A DNA stretch of 64,000 bases, from positions 1,263,134 through 1,327,133 of the forward strand of contig CP034989.1 in NCBI GenBank assembly GCA_004026145.2. The letters are read 5' to 3'. A model generated the notes under the pieces. It did not search any database, was not told the origin of the DNA, and was given only the letters and a program-made list of their open reading frames with translations. The first letter of the stretch is position 1; every line of letters starts with the position of its first letter. This document shows positions 1 through 11,463 of this stretch, piece by piece. The DNA is from Takifugu bimaculatus. Its lineage: Eukaryota > Chordata > Actinopteri > Tetraodontiformes > Tetraodontidae. A program made the position numbers and the translations under genes.

Positions 1-24
1 CCATCTGACTGACGCTCTCCTGTC

Positions 25-79
25 ATGGCCGCCGCTGCGTTACTGCTCCTGGGTCTCTCCGCCTGCTCGTCTCTTACAG
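25..79 (+). other. cntn1: cntn1 exon 1: start codon and signal peptide
   Basis: The ATG at 25 opens a short hydrophobic leader (MAAAALLLLGLSACSS) typical of a secretory signal peptide. The exon ends in phase 1 at the donor gtaagag (80). Only 24 bases lie upstream in the window, so the promoter and any 5' non-coding exons are out of view. Confidence 0.85.
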
Positions 80-3000
80 GTAAGAGGCTCCAAGATATCG
101 ATTCCAAATGTTCCAAATGTTTCAACCACATAAACCTCGTCGTTGCCTTGCAGATGCCATCCTGTTCGGAGAGCCCAGGATTTATGGAGGTGAGTTCCTG
201 TTCTGTCAGTCAAGGTGATGTTTCAGATGTACTGTGATGGAACAGAAGTGATTCAAATCCCAAACCACCAGATGATGCAACTGGATACGGACCCATATTT
301 GAGGAGGAGCCGGTGGATGTGGTCTACACCGAGGACTCACCTGATGGGAGAATCTCCATGAACTGCAGAGCAAGAGCAAACCCGCCTGCTTCATACAGGT
401 ACCAGCAGCTCCAATTAGATACCAGCAGCTCCAATTAGATACCAGCAGCTCCAATTAGATACCAGCAGCTCCAATTAGATACCAGCAGCTCCAGTAAGAT
501 ACCAGCAGCTCCAGTAAGATACCAGCAGCTCCAGTAGATACCACCCCGCCACCCCGCTCCAGTAAGATGCCAGCAAGCTCCAGTAAGATACCAGCAGCTC
601 CAATTAGATACAGCAGCTCCACATTAGATATCCAGCAGCCTCCAATAAGATTACCAGCAGCTCCAATAAGATACCAGCAGCTCCAGTAAGATACCAGCAG
701 CTCCAAGTAGATACCAGCAGCTCCAATCAAGATACCAGCTAGCTCCAGTAGATCCAGTAGCTCCAATTAAGATACCAGCAGTCCATAGATACCAGCAGCT
801 CCAGTATACCAGCAGCTCCAGTAAGATAACAGCAGCTCCAATTAGATACCAGCAGCTCCAATTAGATACCAGCAGCTCCAATTAGATACCAGCAGCTCCA
901 ATTAGATACCAGCAGCTCCAGTAAGATACCAGCAGCTCCAATTAGATACCAGCAGCTCCAGTAAGATACCAGCTGCTCCAATTAGATACCAGTAGCTCCA
1001 GTAAGATACCATCAGCTCCAATTAGATACCAGCAACTCCAATTAGATACCAGCAGCTCCAATAAGATACCAGGAGCTCCAATAAGACACCAGGAGCTCCA
1101 ATTAGATACCAGCAGCTCCAATTAGATACCAGCAGCTCCAGTAAGATACCAGCAGCTCCAGTAAGACACCAGCAGCTCCAATTAGATACCAACAGCTCCA
1201 ATAAGATACCAGCAGCTCCAATAAGATACCAGCAGCTCCAGTAAGACACCAGCAGCTCCAGTAAGACACCAGCAGCTCCAATTAGATACCAGCAGCTCCA
1301 ATAAGATACCAGCAGCTCCAATTAGATACCAGCAGCTCCAGTAAGATACCAGCAGCTCCAGTAAGATACCAGCAGCTCCAGTAAGATACCAGCAGCTCCA
1401 ATTAGATACCAGCAGCTCCAATTAGATACCAGCAGCTCCAGTAAGATACCAGCAGCTCCAGTAAGACACCAGCAGCTCCAATTAGATACCAGCAGCTCCA
1501 ATTAGATACCAGCAGCTCCAGTAGATACCAGCAGCTCCAGTAAGATACCAGCAGCTCCAATTAGATACCAGCAGCTCCAATAAGATACCAGCAGCTCCAG
1601 TTAGATACCAGCAGCTCCAATTAGATACCAGCAGCTCCAGTAAGACACCAGTAGCTCCAGTTAGATACCAGCAGCTCCAATAAGATACCAGCAGCTCCAA
1701 TTAGATACCAGCAGCTCCAGTTAGATACCAGCAGCTCCAGTAGATACCAGCAAGCTCCAATTAGATACCAGCAACTCCAATTAGATACCAGCAGCTCCAG
1801 TTAGATACCAGTAGCTCCAGTTAGATACCCACAGGTGCTGCCACGTTTCAACTGCACGTGCAACAATTATATCTTCAATTTGCAAATGGTGGTTCCAAAA
1901 AGGACTAAATTAAAGCTGAACCTCTCTGTTCCATTCCTTTCACTGACAGGTGGCGCCGGGGGAACTGGGAGATCAAGCTGATGGAGCAGCCTGATGAACA
2001 CTACAGCCTTGTGGGGGGGAATCTGGTGATCAACAACCCCAAGAAGAAACACGCTGGGGTATACATCTGCGTGGCCAGGAACACCTACGGCACCGTCATC
2101 AGCAAGGAAGCCCAGCTCAAGTTCGGCTGTGAGCGCCCGAACACGGCTCGATCATCTCATCGCCGTCCTCACCTGCTTATGTTTTCGCATCTGTCTCCGC
2201 TGGATGTAGATTTGGAGGAGTTTCCCTCAGGAGGAAAGAGACCCGGTGCGTGTCAAAGAGGGACAGGGCGCGGTCCTGCTGTGTGCTCCTCCTAATGCAT
2301 GGCCAGGTGTGTAAAACAAACTGCTCCACGGGCCCTTTAGCAACGAGAACATCCTGTTCATGCTCGTCTTTGGCTCTGCAGAGGAGGTCACCTACCGCTG
2401 GATCTTCAATGAGTTCCCCGTCTTCCTGAACACCGATCGCAGGCGCTTCGTCTCCCAGAAGACGGGGAACCTTTACATCTCCGAAAGTGGAAGCTCAGGA
2501 CGCCGGAAACTACTCCTGCTTCGTTTCCAGCCCCATGATCGGGAGGAGCGTCTTCTCTAAGTTCATCTCGCTCATCCCCCTAGTACCTGAAGAAGGTTAA
2601 CATAAAAAACAACATGCAGGTGAATGAAAAAAAGGTTTTTCTGGAGCTTAAGTGGAACATTTCTGGCCTCAGGTGAGAGAAAGTACCCGGCAGACATAAG
2701 GGTAAAGTTTCAAGACACCACCGCCATGCTGGCGTCTAATATCACCCTCGAATGCTTCGCGCTCGGGAAGTAAGAAGCCATTTGCCAAGAATCCTAAATG
2801 AAGCTACCTTTCATTTTGATTAATCTGTGGGTTTTTCACCGGTTCAGCCCCATACCTCACATCGTTTGGAGGAAGGTGGACGCCACAGACCTCCCGCCAA
2901 ACCACGAGATCAGCGAATCGGGCGCCGTGCTCCATCTGTACAACGTGCAGTACTGACGACGTGGGCGGGTACGAGTGCGAGGCCATCAACACAAAGGGAA

Positions 3001-6000
3001 AGGACTGGCACAAGGCTTGGGTCTACGTGGAGTGTGAGTCCAGAGCGCTTCTGTCACGTACATTTCTACTTTCGACTCTTTCTGACAGTTAGCACGCTAA
3101 CTTTTGTTGCGGCAGCTGCCCCAGAGTGGGCGGAAACCATCAACAACACTCAGATTGACATCGGTTCGGCGCACAGCATGCGCTGTGTGGCGATGGGGAA
3201 GCCCTTCCCATTCATCCGGTGGTACAAAGATGGATATATGGTAACAATTTCACACAATTTAAGGACCAAATCCTGCAGTAACTGGAACTTACATTGGTTG
3301 TTTGTGTTTCCCAGTATGGGAAAGGGGAGCTGAAGTTTTCCAGTCTGACTTTTACCGACTCCGGAATGTACCAGTGTATCGCTGAAAACTTCTGGGGCAT
3401 CAAATATGCCAACGCCGAGCTGCGAGTCATAAGTAGGAACACCTAGCTGAGCAGAATTCCGTGGTGTTCTTTTGAAATTGATGGCAACAATCTATTTGTC
3501 TTTTTAGCGTGCGCTCCGACGTTCGAGTTCAACCCTGTGAAGAAGCAGCTCCTCGGAGCTAGAGATGGTCGCGTAGTGATCGAGTGCAAACCCCGAGCTG
3601 CCCCTCGACCACAGTTCAGGTGGATGAAGGGCAAAGAATTGCTCTTCAACAATTCCCGGTCAGTCCAACAGTCACCTCCTTAAACAGTAGCTACCGTCAG
3701 CACGGCTAAACCGATGCTACTTCCATTTAGCATCTCCATCCTGTTTGATGGGAGCCTGGAAATCCGCAACGCCACCAAGAACGATGAGGGCGTCTACACG
3801 TGCTTCGCTGAGAACAGCAAAGGGAAGGCCAACAGTTCTGGCTACCTCACCATCACAGGTCCGAGGGCCCGTGAGCCGCCTGAAATATAGATTTTTGCTA
3901 TTAGTGTCATCAGCATAATGCTAAAATCTCTTTTTATCAGAGGCTACCAGCATTACTGTAGCCCCCGAAGACTCCGAGGTGAAGGTCGGCGAAGAGGTGG
4001 TTCTGAGGTGTGCGGCGTCATTCGACCCAATGCTGGACATCACCTTCATCTGGGCTATAGACTTCCGGGTCATCGACTTTGACTCAGAGTGGCAGCACTA
4101 TGAGCGTCTTTGGGTGGGATGGTTCTTCACTCTTCTCCCATTTTTAAAAACCTGGTCCTAACTCGGTCTAAACTCGCCTCTTGTCTCCTAGCGCGATGAT
4201 GGCAGTGGCGATCTGAGAGTAAAGAACGCCCAAATCTGGCACGAAGGGCGCTACACATGCACGGCTCAAACGGTGGTGGACAGCGACGTGGCATACGCGG
4301 ATCTAAAAGTTGTAGGTCTGTACTGACATCGAAAATCATCTAGAATTGTAGTTGATAGAAAACAAATCTAGATGACTGAGTAAAATCTCTTGAAAGGGTT
4401 CCTTTAGTGCCTAGCTGGGAAAATGCAGATCACGTTCTTCTTCTGGAAGCCTCTGGATCCATGAGAAGCTTTTTTTGCCACTTTCATGTGTAGGTTTACC
4501 ACCAGGAAGCATCAGGTTATGCCAAATCTAGCGGATCTATTATCTCCTTCCTTTAGGAAGGCCAGGGCCTCCCGGTGTGATCCGTGTGGAGGAGATCGGG
4601 AACACATGGGTGAAGCTGCGGTGGACCAAAGGGGCGGATCACAATAGCCCCATCCTCTACTACACCATCCAGACCAGGCACTACTGGGCTCTGAACGAGG
4701 ATGACTGGAGGAATGCCAGCACCTGTAAGGACTGCTCTTTACCAGCAGGGGGCGACATCTCCCCACAGTTTAGCTGGTCCCAACATGACAGTAAATACCA
4801 GCGATTTAACCACAGATTCATTGGTTTTGTCCCAATTCAGCTCCAGCTTTTCTCGACGGCAGCGTGGAGAGGGCAGAAGTGACAGATATATACCCCTGGC
4901 TGGAGTACCAGTTCAGAATCATAGCCACCAATGAGCACGGCTCCGGAGAGGCCAGCATCCCGTCCCTCAAGATCAAAACCTGGGACGCTGGTAAGGAAAG
5001 AACATTCCCACAGTTCACAAAGAGGAATGAGACTGGAAAGTGACCTACTGACCTTCGGTTCCTCTCAGCTCCTGTGGTTTCCCCCACCAATGTAGCTGGT
5101 TACGGGGGCAGAAACGGCGAAATCGTCATCACGTGGACAGTAAGCATGCGCACCCAAAAACACTTGCTAGCATTAAAAAGACACAGATTTCTTCCTCTCT
5201 CTCCTTCCCCTCTTAGCCTGTTGAGCCATGGCATTTCTATGGCAAGTCGTTCGGCTACATCGTGGCGTTCAAACCCCACGACGCTTACGATTGGTGGTAC
5301 GAGACCATTTCGGACCCCGAGACGAGGCGCTACGTCCACAGGGACTCTTACTTCATCCCCACTGAGGAAGACTTCCAGGTCCGAGAGTTTCAGGTGAAGA
5401 TTAAGTCATTTAACGTCAAGGGCGACGGACCCTACAGCCTCACCCAAGTCATCTACTACCCAAGAGATGGTGAGAAAGATTTAAGTTGATGGACCTTCCT
5501 GGAGCAGCTAGGCTAACTTTCACCCAATTTTGACCTTTCAGTACCAACCGAGCCTCCAACAGATGTGTACGCCAGACCGGTGTCCTCCACAGAAGCTCTG
5601 GTCTGGTGGCTGCCAGTGGTGGACACTGGGACGAGCCTCCAGCAGTACATCGAAGGGTACCAGGTACCGCATTTAGAACCATTTTAACCACATTCCAGCA
5701 TCTCGTACCTTTGAGATCTCACCTCCTGGATCCCACAGGTTAAGTACTGGAGGAAGTATGATGATCCAGAGCCGGGAGCAAACCGCATATTTGTCCCCGC
5801 CACAGTCAACCAGACTCGGTTGGAGAACATGCTGCCAGACGCTCATTACCTGATCGAGGTCCGCGCTTTTAACGGCGCGGGCCTGGGACCACCCGGAGAG
5901 CATTGTGAGATGTTCACAAAGCGAGCACGTAAGGGGAAATCTGAACGCTGCTCATGTTTAAATCAGCGTTCTTTGAATAATATCATGCTTGCGTTTGTTT

Positions 6001-6525
6001 CCAGCACCACCAGAACCTCCCAGGATGTGGCGCTATATCTCCTGGACCGGAAAATGGTTGTACGTGTGGTGGGATCACATCCAGTACGACTGGTTCGGGA
6101 ATATCTCATTCCCACTGTACTACAAGGTAAGTGCGGAATGATTTTGATGGGTTGTTTTTTTGTGCGTAATGTCACACTTAACGGTGCGTTCGTTGTCCAG
6201 GTCATGTTCAGGAAAACGGGCTACATCTACGGGAAAGTTTACATCACCGGCTGGCACTTCATGGACTTCCCCATGCCTCAGGTGGGAGATTTTGAGCTGA
6301 TGGTTCGCGGCCGTTACGAAGGTGGAGACGGCCCAGTTAGGAAGATCAGGATTCAGGGTGAGATTAGAATCATGGGTTCATTTTTTATTTTTTTAATTCC
6401 TCTGGCTCATTAGTCTCAACATTATCCTGATTTATTTCTCAGGTAAAGCAGCTACGATGGAGCCGAGCCTCAGCCTCCTGGCCCTGGTGCTGCTGGCGCT
6501 GTGCATTGTAGGATTGCAGATCTAA
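25..6525 (+). CDS. cntn1: Contactin-1 (GPI-anchored Ig/FNIII neural adhesion molecule), 23 coding exons
   Basis: Contactin-1 is a GPI-anchored axonal and glial cell-surface protein that acts in neurite growth and paranodal junctions. Coding exons: 25-79, 154-189, 272-398, 1950-2128, 2210-2306, 2382-2595, 2673-2769, 2848-3033, 3116-3240, 3315-3432, 3508-3658, 3731-3858, 3941-4113, 4192-4315, 4557-4724, 4841-4990, 5069-5139, 5217-5469, 5542-5663, 5739-5928, 6005-6126, 6201-6357, 6443-6525. All junctions are GT-AG with matching phases once three extra bases are discounted (exons 5, 6 and 8), which gives about 1040 residues (human about 1018). Layout: signal peptide 1-18, Ig1 36-131, Ig2 133-235, Ig3 236-329, Ig4 330-410, Ig5 411-503, Ig6 504-602, FNIII 1-4 603-1013, and a hydrophobic GPI signal 1014-1040 with no basic tail. 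Two exons encode nearly every domain. Segments such as GPIFEEEPV, GGNLVINNP, FPVFLNTDRRRFVSQ and ITLECFALG point to contactin-1 rather than other contactins; which teleost duplicate (1a or 1b) is not settled. Confidence 0.93.
399..1832. repeat. 20-bp minisatellite (about 71 copies) filling cntn1 intron 3
   Basis: The unit is taccagcagctccaattaga, with variants in the last part (gtaaga, ataaga, gttaga, gtaagacacc). The array starts exactly at the splice donor of exon 3 (gtaccagcag at 399) and runs to about 1832. It is irregular between about 530 and 800, with small indels, and very regular after about 830. Because 20 is not a multiple of 3, a 60-bp superperiod leaves long open frames on the - strand, reading repeats of the type LLELLVSYWSCWYLIGAAGI; these are not genes. 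Confidence 0.97.
2210..3033 (+). other. cntn1: Three single-base frame breaks in cntn1 exons 5, 6 and 8
   Basis: Exon 5 (2210-2306), exon 6 (2382-2595) and exon 8 (2848-3033) are each one base too long for the phases of their flanking introns. The disruptions map to a TTTCCC run near 2221-2226, an AAA run near 2484-2486, and the tactgac stretch near 2951-2956, where the frame meets TGA. Downstream of each point the contactin-like frame resumes shifted by one. They fall in Ig2 and Ig3; all other exons keep the frame. Confidence 0.85.
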
Positions 6526-7105
6526 GCGCGCTGAAAGCGACACGTGCATGACAGGACTCTGGGGGAGTATTGGGACGCACTTAAAGATTCAAACGCTCAT
6601 AGTCACAGATAATCACGGGTTTGAGGCTCACGTCATGCATCTGCCGTACCGCCGCACCGTTGTGAGCTCCACTTTTTAAGTGGTGATGAGTTCAGAACGT
6701 GCTCAACTCTCATGTCAGACTCAAACTCTGGACAATGGTATGTTTAGATGTTCATAGCCATGTATCACACGCAATCTTTAGTCACCATGCTGCTCCTTTA
6801 ATTCTTCAGTTAATGTGATAAAAGTTGATGATTTTGTTTTATTAGACATTTTGAAACGTTAAAAATTATAGTTTAATGTTAAACACAACAACATTGTACG
6901 TGTATTTCAGTGCTAAAATATTCAAATTGTTTCCGAGCAAAGCAAACACCTGGTGTAATAATTGCATTGTGTCAGCAGAGGGCGCCACATTCACACGTAA
7001 TCACGATCAACTGTAAAATCATCCTTCTGATGTAAATATCAGCTTTCCAACTAAAAAATATATTGCAGCATAGAACAAAAATAAACAACAAACTGCTTCA
7101 AAATT
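6526..7105 (+). other. cntn1: Probable cntn1 3' UTR
   Basis: After the TAA at 6523-6525 the sequence is A/T-rich without further coding features. The first canonical AATAAA is at 7080-7085, so the mRNA probably ends near 7100. The end point is inferred from that hexamer only. Confidence 0.5.
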
Positions 7106-8828
7106 TAAAGCACACATTCTTCCATTTGCATCTCTTGCCTCAAGAGAAATGTTAGTTCGACACTACGGTGAATTTTTCTTTTGTAAGAGTGTAATATACT
7201 GTATATAGAAATATATGGGGTTCTTTTTGTTTAATAGCAAAAGAAAAAAACATTCCTGTGCCTTTGGCAGTGCTTTGATTGCACATGGGGCTGTTATCTC
7301 TCCAATTTCCACCTTTTATTACCAGTGTTTCTCCCATTTCGCTCCCTTCCACCTGAAACAAATTACCTGGAGCCAGAAAATCCCGCAGGAGGCCAGAATC
7401 AATGTTTCCATCATTTACAAACAATCACAGCAGACGCGCAAAGGTGAGTCTCCCACAGCGGCGCAGAAAGCTATTGAAGATCTTTGTGTTTTCTTTTGTC
7501 TTTATTTACAGACTGTGGTGACAGTGAACGCAGCACCGCAGCAGCCAATGCAGCAAATTAACTCCATTCTTACTTTAACGTAGCAGTAAAGTTAAATAAG
7601 ACACACAAAGATTTATTTGAGTCAACACAGCGCAGTTAAGATCCCCCCCTCTTCTGAGTGAAGTGCCACTGAGCAAGGCACTTCAACGCAATTTATTCAC
7701 GCAATACTTGACTTAATGTGCGCAGAGCTGTCAAAGTTTGAGATATGCACACAACAATGAGAGGACTCTTATAGTAAAGGGCGAGGACGCGGGATTTATT
7801 GCATCAATATTCACAAATTACAAGACAGACGCGGAGAATCGTGCCTAATCATGTAACATTTCAGCAGTTTTAGCTTGAATTATAGATCAAAACATTAATT
7901 TGCCCTGAGCATTGATTCAAGTTATCCTCAGCTTCACCTCGCTTTTAAAAAGCTTCTTTGCATCAATAATAATTACAATAATTAGCAGCTCAGGTGTTCT
8001 TTTATAGCTTTTTTGTTGTTCAATTAGCTCCTGCTGTCTCCGACAATCATCCCTTCCCAGGTGTCAGGGCGCCGCCCGCGTGGTGTCCCGAAATGCTCTG
8101 GAACGGAGCTGATTATTTACCCATTAGATATTCCCTTTACTGCTCCCCATTTGATCAGGAGATGCTCTCCCGGCTGACAGGTTCATCCAGAGATGGTGGA
8201 AGCACATAAATAGGTTTAATAATAGAGGAGGAGCTCTCGGTGCTCAAAGCCGCCGTTCCCCAACTCTCAGACGCTTCGTGTCTTCATCCAAACCCTCTTT
8301 CCTTCCTCAGATCAGTCCCCCCCCCTTTAACCACATGTTTCCTTGCATGTTTTAAATGGATGTTTCTGCTGTAGCCTCTTAAAGGGGTGGCTTTTACCTT
8401 CCCTTTACATTAAAAGTGAGGTAAAGGCTGATGCTACGCAGCTAGCTTTGGATAGTCCCGCTCTTTCTGCTCTCTAAATGCAGAATTAACAGCAGACAGG
8501 TTCCGTTTATGTGCAGCTCATCCTGGTCCTGCCAGATTTGTGCTCACGCTGCAACCAAGACTCCTCAGTCTGCGTTGGCAGCAACACCAAATCCTCTTTC
8601 TTCTGGGATCGCTGATGCCAGGGGAAAAAAAAACCCAAGTCCAATTGCAGATTCCCAGGCACCTTGTTGTTTCATACTTGCTCTGTTGCTCCTGAAATTG
8701 GCAGCGCAGAAGGTGCAGAGGAGTTTTGAGATGATGCTAAATGTTAGCATGAACTGCTAATCTGTTCATCATTAGCGAACATCATTAATGCAGAACTAGT
8801 GTCCTTTGTGCAAATAGTTCATTTATAT
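7106..8828. other. Intergenic DNA, no gene seen
   Basis: No ORF here resembles a known protein. Near 7660-7690 a short stretch (gtgccactgagcaaggcactt) resembles a motif common in fish interspersed repeats, but it is too short to classify. The right end is the target site of the gypsy-type insertion. Confidence 0.6.
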
Positions 8829-9346
8829 TGTCACGTTCCAGTCTAGGGTATGGAATTGTGAACCAGGGAAAAATGAAGGTGGCACGAGGAATAACGCCAG
8901 TACAATAAGTGAAATATAGATTTAATGGCAAAAGGTGGGGAGTAATACAAAAATAAGTGAGCACCTGAAGTATATAGGTCTAATCAATGGTTAAAGGCAC
9001 GTTGCATGGCAAACATTCCAAAAATAGACGAAAGTGGCTTCTCCACAGAAGCAGGCGAACTGCAACCGACGGGCTGTGTGTCACAAAACGAAGTGGGAAC
9101 TGATAGCGCTGACGTGGCGAGTCACGGAACAGGACGAAAACGGAGCAAGAAGGAACCCGTTGGGTGGCACCCCAGGGTTTTTAAAAGGACGCCAATCACG
9201 AACCAGCCAATCACAGACCATGGCGCAGCACCTATTGAAACAGAGAAACACAAAACACGGGGGCGGGACAAAACAGAACCAAACGCGCAAAGGTGCGCAG
9301 AGCGCATAGTAAAAGCAAACTAAACCACATAACTGGGATCGTAACA
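8829..9346 (-). repeat. 3' LTR of the Gmr1-type element
   Basis: This 518-bp repeat matches 14777-15294 with about five substitutions. Its ends are tgtcacgtt and tcgtaaca on the + strand. ORFs inside it on either strand occur identically in both LTRs and are not genes. Confidence 0.95.
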
Positions 9347-9358
9347 CCCCCACCACCA
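9347..9358 (-). promoter_or_regulatory. Polypurine tract of the retrotransposon
   Basis: Directly next to the inner edge of the 3' LTR the sense (-) strand reads TGGTGGTGGGGG. This purine-rich stretch is in the position where plus-strand DNA synthesis is primed. Confidence 0.75.
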
Positions 9359-9405
9359 AAAATCAACATAATGTTGATCAACAAGTGTTCTCTAATCAGT
9401 ATCTC

Positions 9406-11463
9406 TTAGCGTGACAAAGCATCAGCTAGAACGTTTTCTTTTCCTTTCTTATACCTTATCTCCAGGTTGAATCCTTGCAGATATAAGGACCAACGCATGA
9501 GACGCTGATTTGAATTTTTCATCCTGGATAAGAACAGCAAAGGGTTATGGTCAGTGAAAACAACGACAGGCTTAGATGTGGAACCCACATACACCTCAAA
9601 ATGTTGGAGTGCAAACAGTAAAGCTAAAGCCTCCTTCTCAGTTGTGCTGTAGTTAAGCTGGTGCCTCAAAAACTTCTTCGAAAAATAACAAACGGGGTGA
9701 TCAGTCCCACTAGTATCTTCCTGCATAAGGACAGCACCTGCACCAGTGCCGCTGGCATCAACCTCTAATTGGAAAGGCACATCAAAATTTGGAGACGCCA
9801 GTACGGGTGCACTACAAAGCAGCGCTTTAGCGTTCTGGAAAGCAGAGTCGCAATCGACTGACCAAACGAACGAGCAAGATTTCTTAAGCAGATTCGTTAG
9901 CGGTAGTATTACATCGGAAAAGTTGCGGCAGAAGCTACGATAATAGCCAATCATTCCTAGGAATCTACGAAGCTCTCGTCTACCAGACGGAATGGGGAAG
10001 TCCACGATAGCGGATACTTTAGCTTCCACTGGGCGCACTTGGCCTTGGCCAACCTGTTTCCCCAAATAGGTTACGGTTGCTTTGGCAAATTCACATTTAG
10101 CTAGGTTGAGGGTCAGAGACGCATCTCTCAAGCGCGTGAATACCAAGCGAATGTTATCAATATGCTCAGACCAGGAGGATGAGTAAATGACCACATCATC
10201 CAAGTACGACTCGCAGTTTGGGACACCAGCGAGAACTTTATTCATAAGCCGTTGGAAGCTTGACGGGGCATTTTTAAGACCAAACGCCATAACCTTGTAT
10301 TGTGCAAAGTTGTCAGGTGTAACAAAGGCAGAAATTTCGGAGGCTCTGGGCGTTAATCCCACTTGCCAATAGCCCTTGAGAAGATCTAACTTCGTAACGA
10401 AGTGGGCGGAGCCAACACGGTCGACGCAATCCTCCATACGAGGTAAGGGGAAAGAGTCGGTTTTCGTTACAGCGTTTACTTTTCTGTAGTCTGTACAGAA
10501 TCTAAACGTGCCATCTGGTTTGGGAACCAGAAGACAAGGCGAACTCCACGCGCTAGCACTGGGCTCGGCCAGTCCATGATTGAGGAGATAGGCTACCTCC
10601 GATTGCATAATTGCTCTTTTAGTCGGATTGACACGATATGGGTGCTGTTTTATTGGTGCCTGGTCACCTACATCAATGTCGTGGTGAAGTACACTGGTTA
10701 ATGTCGGAATGTCGGAAAACAAACCTGGAAACTCATTAATCAAGGCACATATATCATTAGATTGTTCCTCCCTTAAGTGCGACAAATTATTTCTCAGTTC
10801 CCGAAGCATTTCTGAATTTGGAAGCCTAGCAGAGGAGACTGGGACATCACGCAGGTTTAGGTCATCCTCCTCGGGAGAATAGACAGGTGGCGCTGTTACA
10901 ACACTGGTGACGGCCACAGGGGTGATCTCTGCAGAGGCAACCTCTCGAGGCACATAGGCCTTAAGCATGTTAATGTGGCACAGCCGGGTTTTTCGTTTTC
11001 GGTCAGGTGTCCTAATAACGTAGTTAGTCTCGCTCAGTTTAGACAAAACTTCGTAGGGACCCGAAAACTTTGCCTGTAACGCAGACCCCAATACTGGCAA
11101 AAGCACTAAAACTTTGTCACCAGCACTGAACGAACGTGCCTTGCAATGCCGGTCAAAGCGAGTTTTCATTTTGTCTTGAGCGGTGGCTAGGTTTACTCTA
11201 GCGATCTCACAGGCCTTATGTAAACGCTCTTGAAAAGAACTCACATAATCCAAAACATGAATATTCCGATCGGCCATATCAGCCTCACATTGTTCACGAA
11301 GCAATCTCAATGGACCGCGTACAGTGTGTCCAAAAACTAGGTCAGCCGGGCTAAAACCTAGAGACTCTTGAACTGTCTCTCTAATAGCAAACAAAAGTAG
11401 AGGGAGGCCATCATCCCAGTCTTTCTCAGAATCGAGACAGTAAATAGGAGAGACTTCAGACAC
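9406..11463 (-). CDS. pol: Pol, second part: integrase C-terminus, reverse transcriptase and RNase H
   Basis: The open frame has 685 codons; its first Met is probably not a real start, because the frame continues the integrase after a one-base shift. Order: the end of the integrase (about residues 1-170, with LPVLGSALQAKFSGPYEVL and the following basic stretch), a linker, then a reverse transcriptase with FRFCTDYRKVNAVT, FGLKNAPSSFQRLM and the catalytic YLDDVVIYS (about 10190-10207 in DNA). RNase H follows with LEVDASGTGAG and FTDHNPL, and the frame ends in the typical ADALSR just before the polypurine tract. No integrase follows RNase H, unlike standard gypsy elements. No stop codon interrupts the frame. 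Confidence 0.93.
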   Translation of the reverse strand: MSEVSPIYCLDSEKDWDDGLPLLLFAIRETVQESLGFSPADLVFGHTVRGPLRLLREQCEADMADRNIHVLDYVSSFQERLHKACEIARVNLATAQDKMKTRFDRHCKARSFSAGDKVLVLLPVLGSALQAKFSGPYEVLSKLSETNYVIRTPDRKRKTRLCHINMLKAYVPREVASAEITPVAVTSVVTAPPVYSPEEDDLNLRDVPVSSARLPNSEMLRELRNNLSHLREEQSNDICALINEFPGLFSDIPTLTSVLHHDIDVGDQAPIKQHPYRVNPTKRAIMQSEVAYLLNHGLAEPSASAWSSPCLLVPKPDGTFRFCTDYRKVNAVTKTDSFPLPRMEDCVDRVGSAHFVTKLDLLKGYWQVGLTPRASEISAFVTPDNFAQYKVMAFGLKNAPSSFQRLMNKVLAGVPNCESYLDDVVIYSSSWSEHIDNIRLVFTRLRDASLTLNLAKCEFAKATVTYLGKQVGQGQVRPVEAKVSAIVDFPIPSGRRELRRFLGMIGYYRSFCRNFSDVILPLTNLLKKSCSFVWSVDCDSAFQNAKALLCSAPVLASPNFDVPFQLEVDASGTGAGAVLMQEDTSGTDHPVCYFSKKFLRHQLNYSTTEKEALALLFALQHFEVYVGSTSKPVVVFTDHNPLLFLSRMKNSNQRLMRWSLYLQGFNLEIRYKKGKENVLADALSR

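Noticed and set aside
206..1700. Several - strand ORFs of 72-103 codons reading repeats of LVSYWSCWYLIGAAG
   Set aside because: They are translations of the 20-bp minisatellite in a cntn1 intron; the 60-bp superperiod lacks stops by chance.
399..1832. Regular 20-bp repeats that might suggest a CRISPR array
   Set aside because: There are no spacers; the units are head-to-tail tandem copies inside a vertebrate intron.
4106..4107. A GT at 4106 as the donor of cntn1 exon 13
   Set aside because: It gives a phase that does not fit exon 14 and creates a stop; the donor at 4114 restores the phase and the contactin alignment.
7655..7695. A fragment resembling a fish interspersed repeat (gtgccactgagcaaggcactt)
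   Set aside because: It is too short to assign to a family or to define ends.
9006..9359. ORFs of 61-105 codons on both strands, repeated at 14954-15310
   Set aside because: They lie inside the two LTRs and are duplicated only because the LTRs are.
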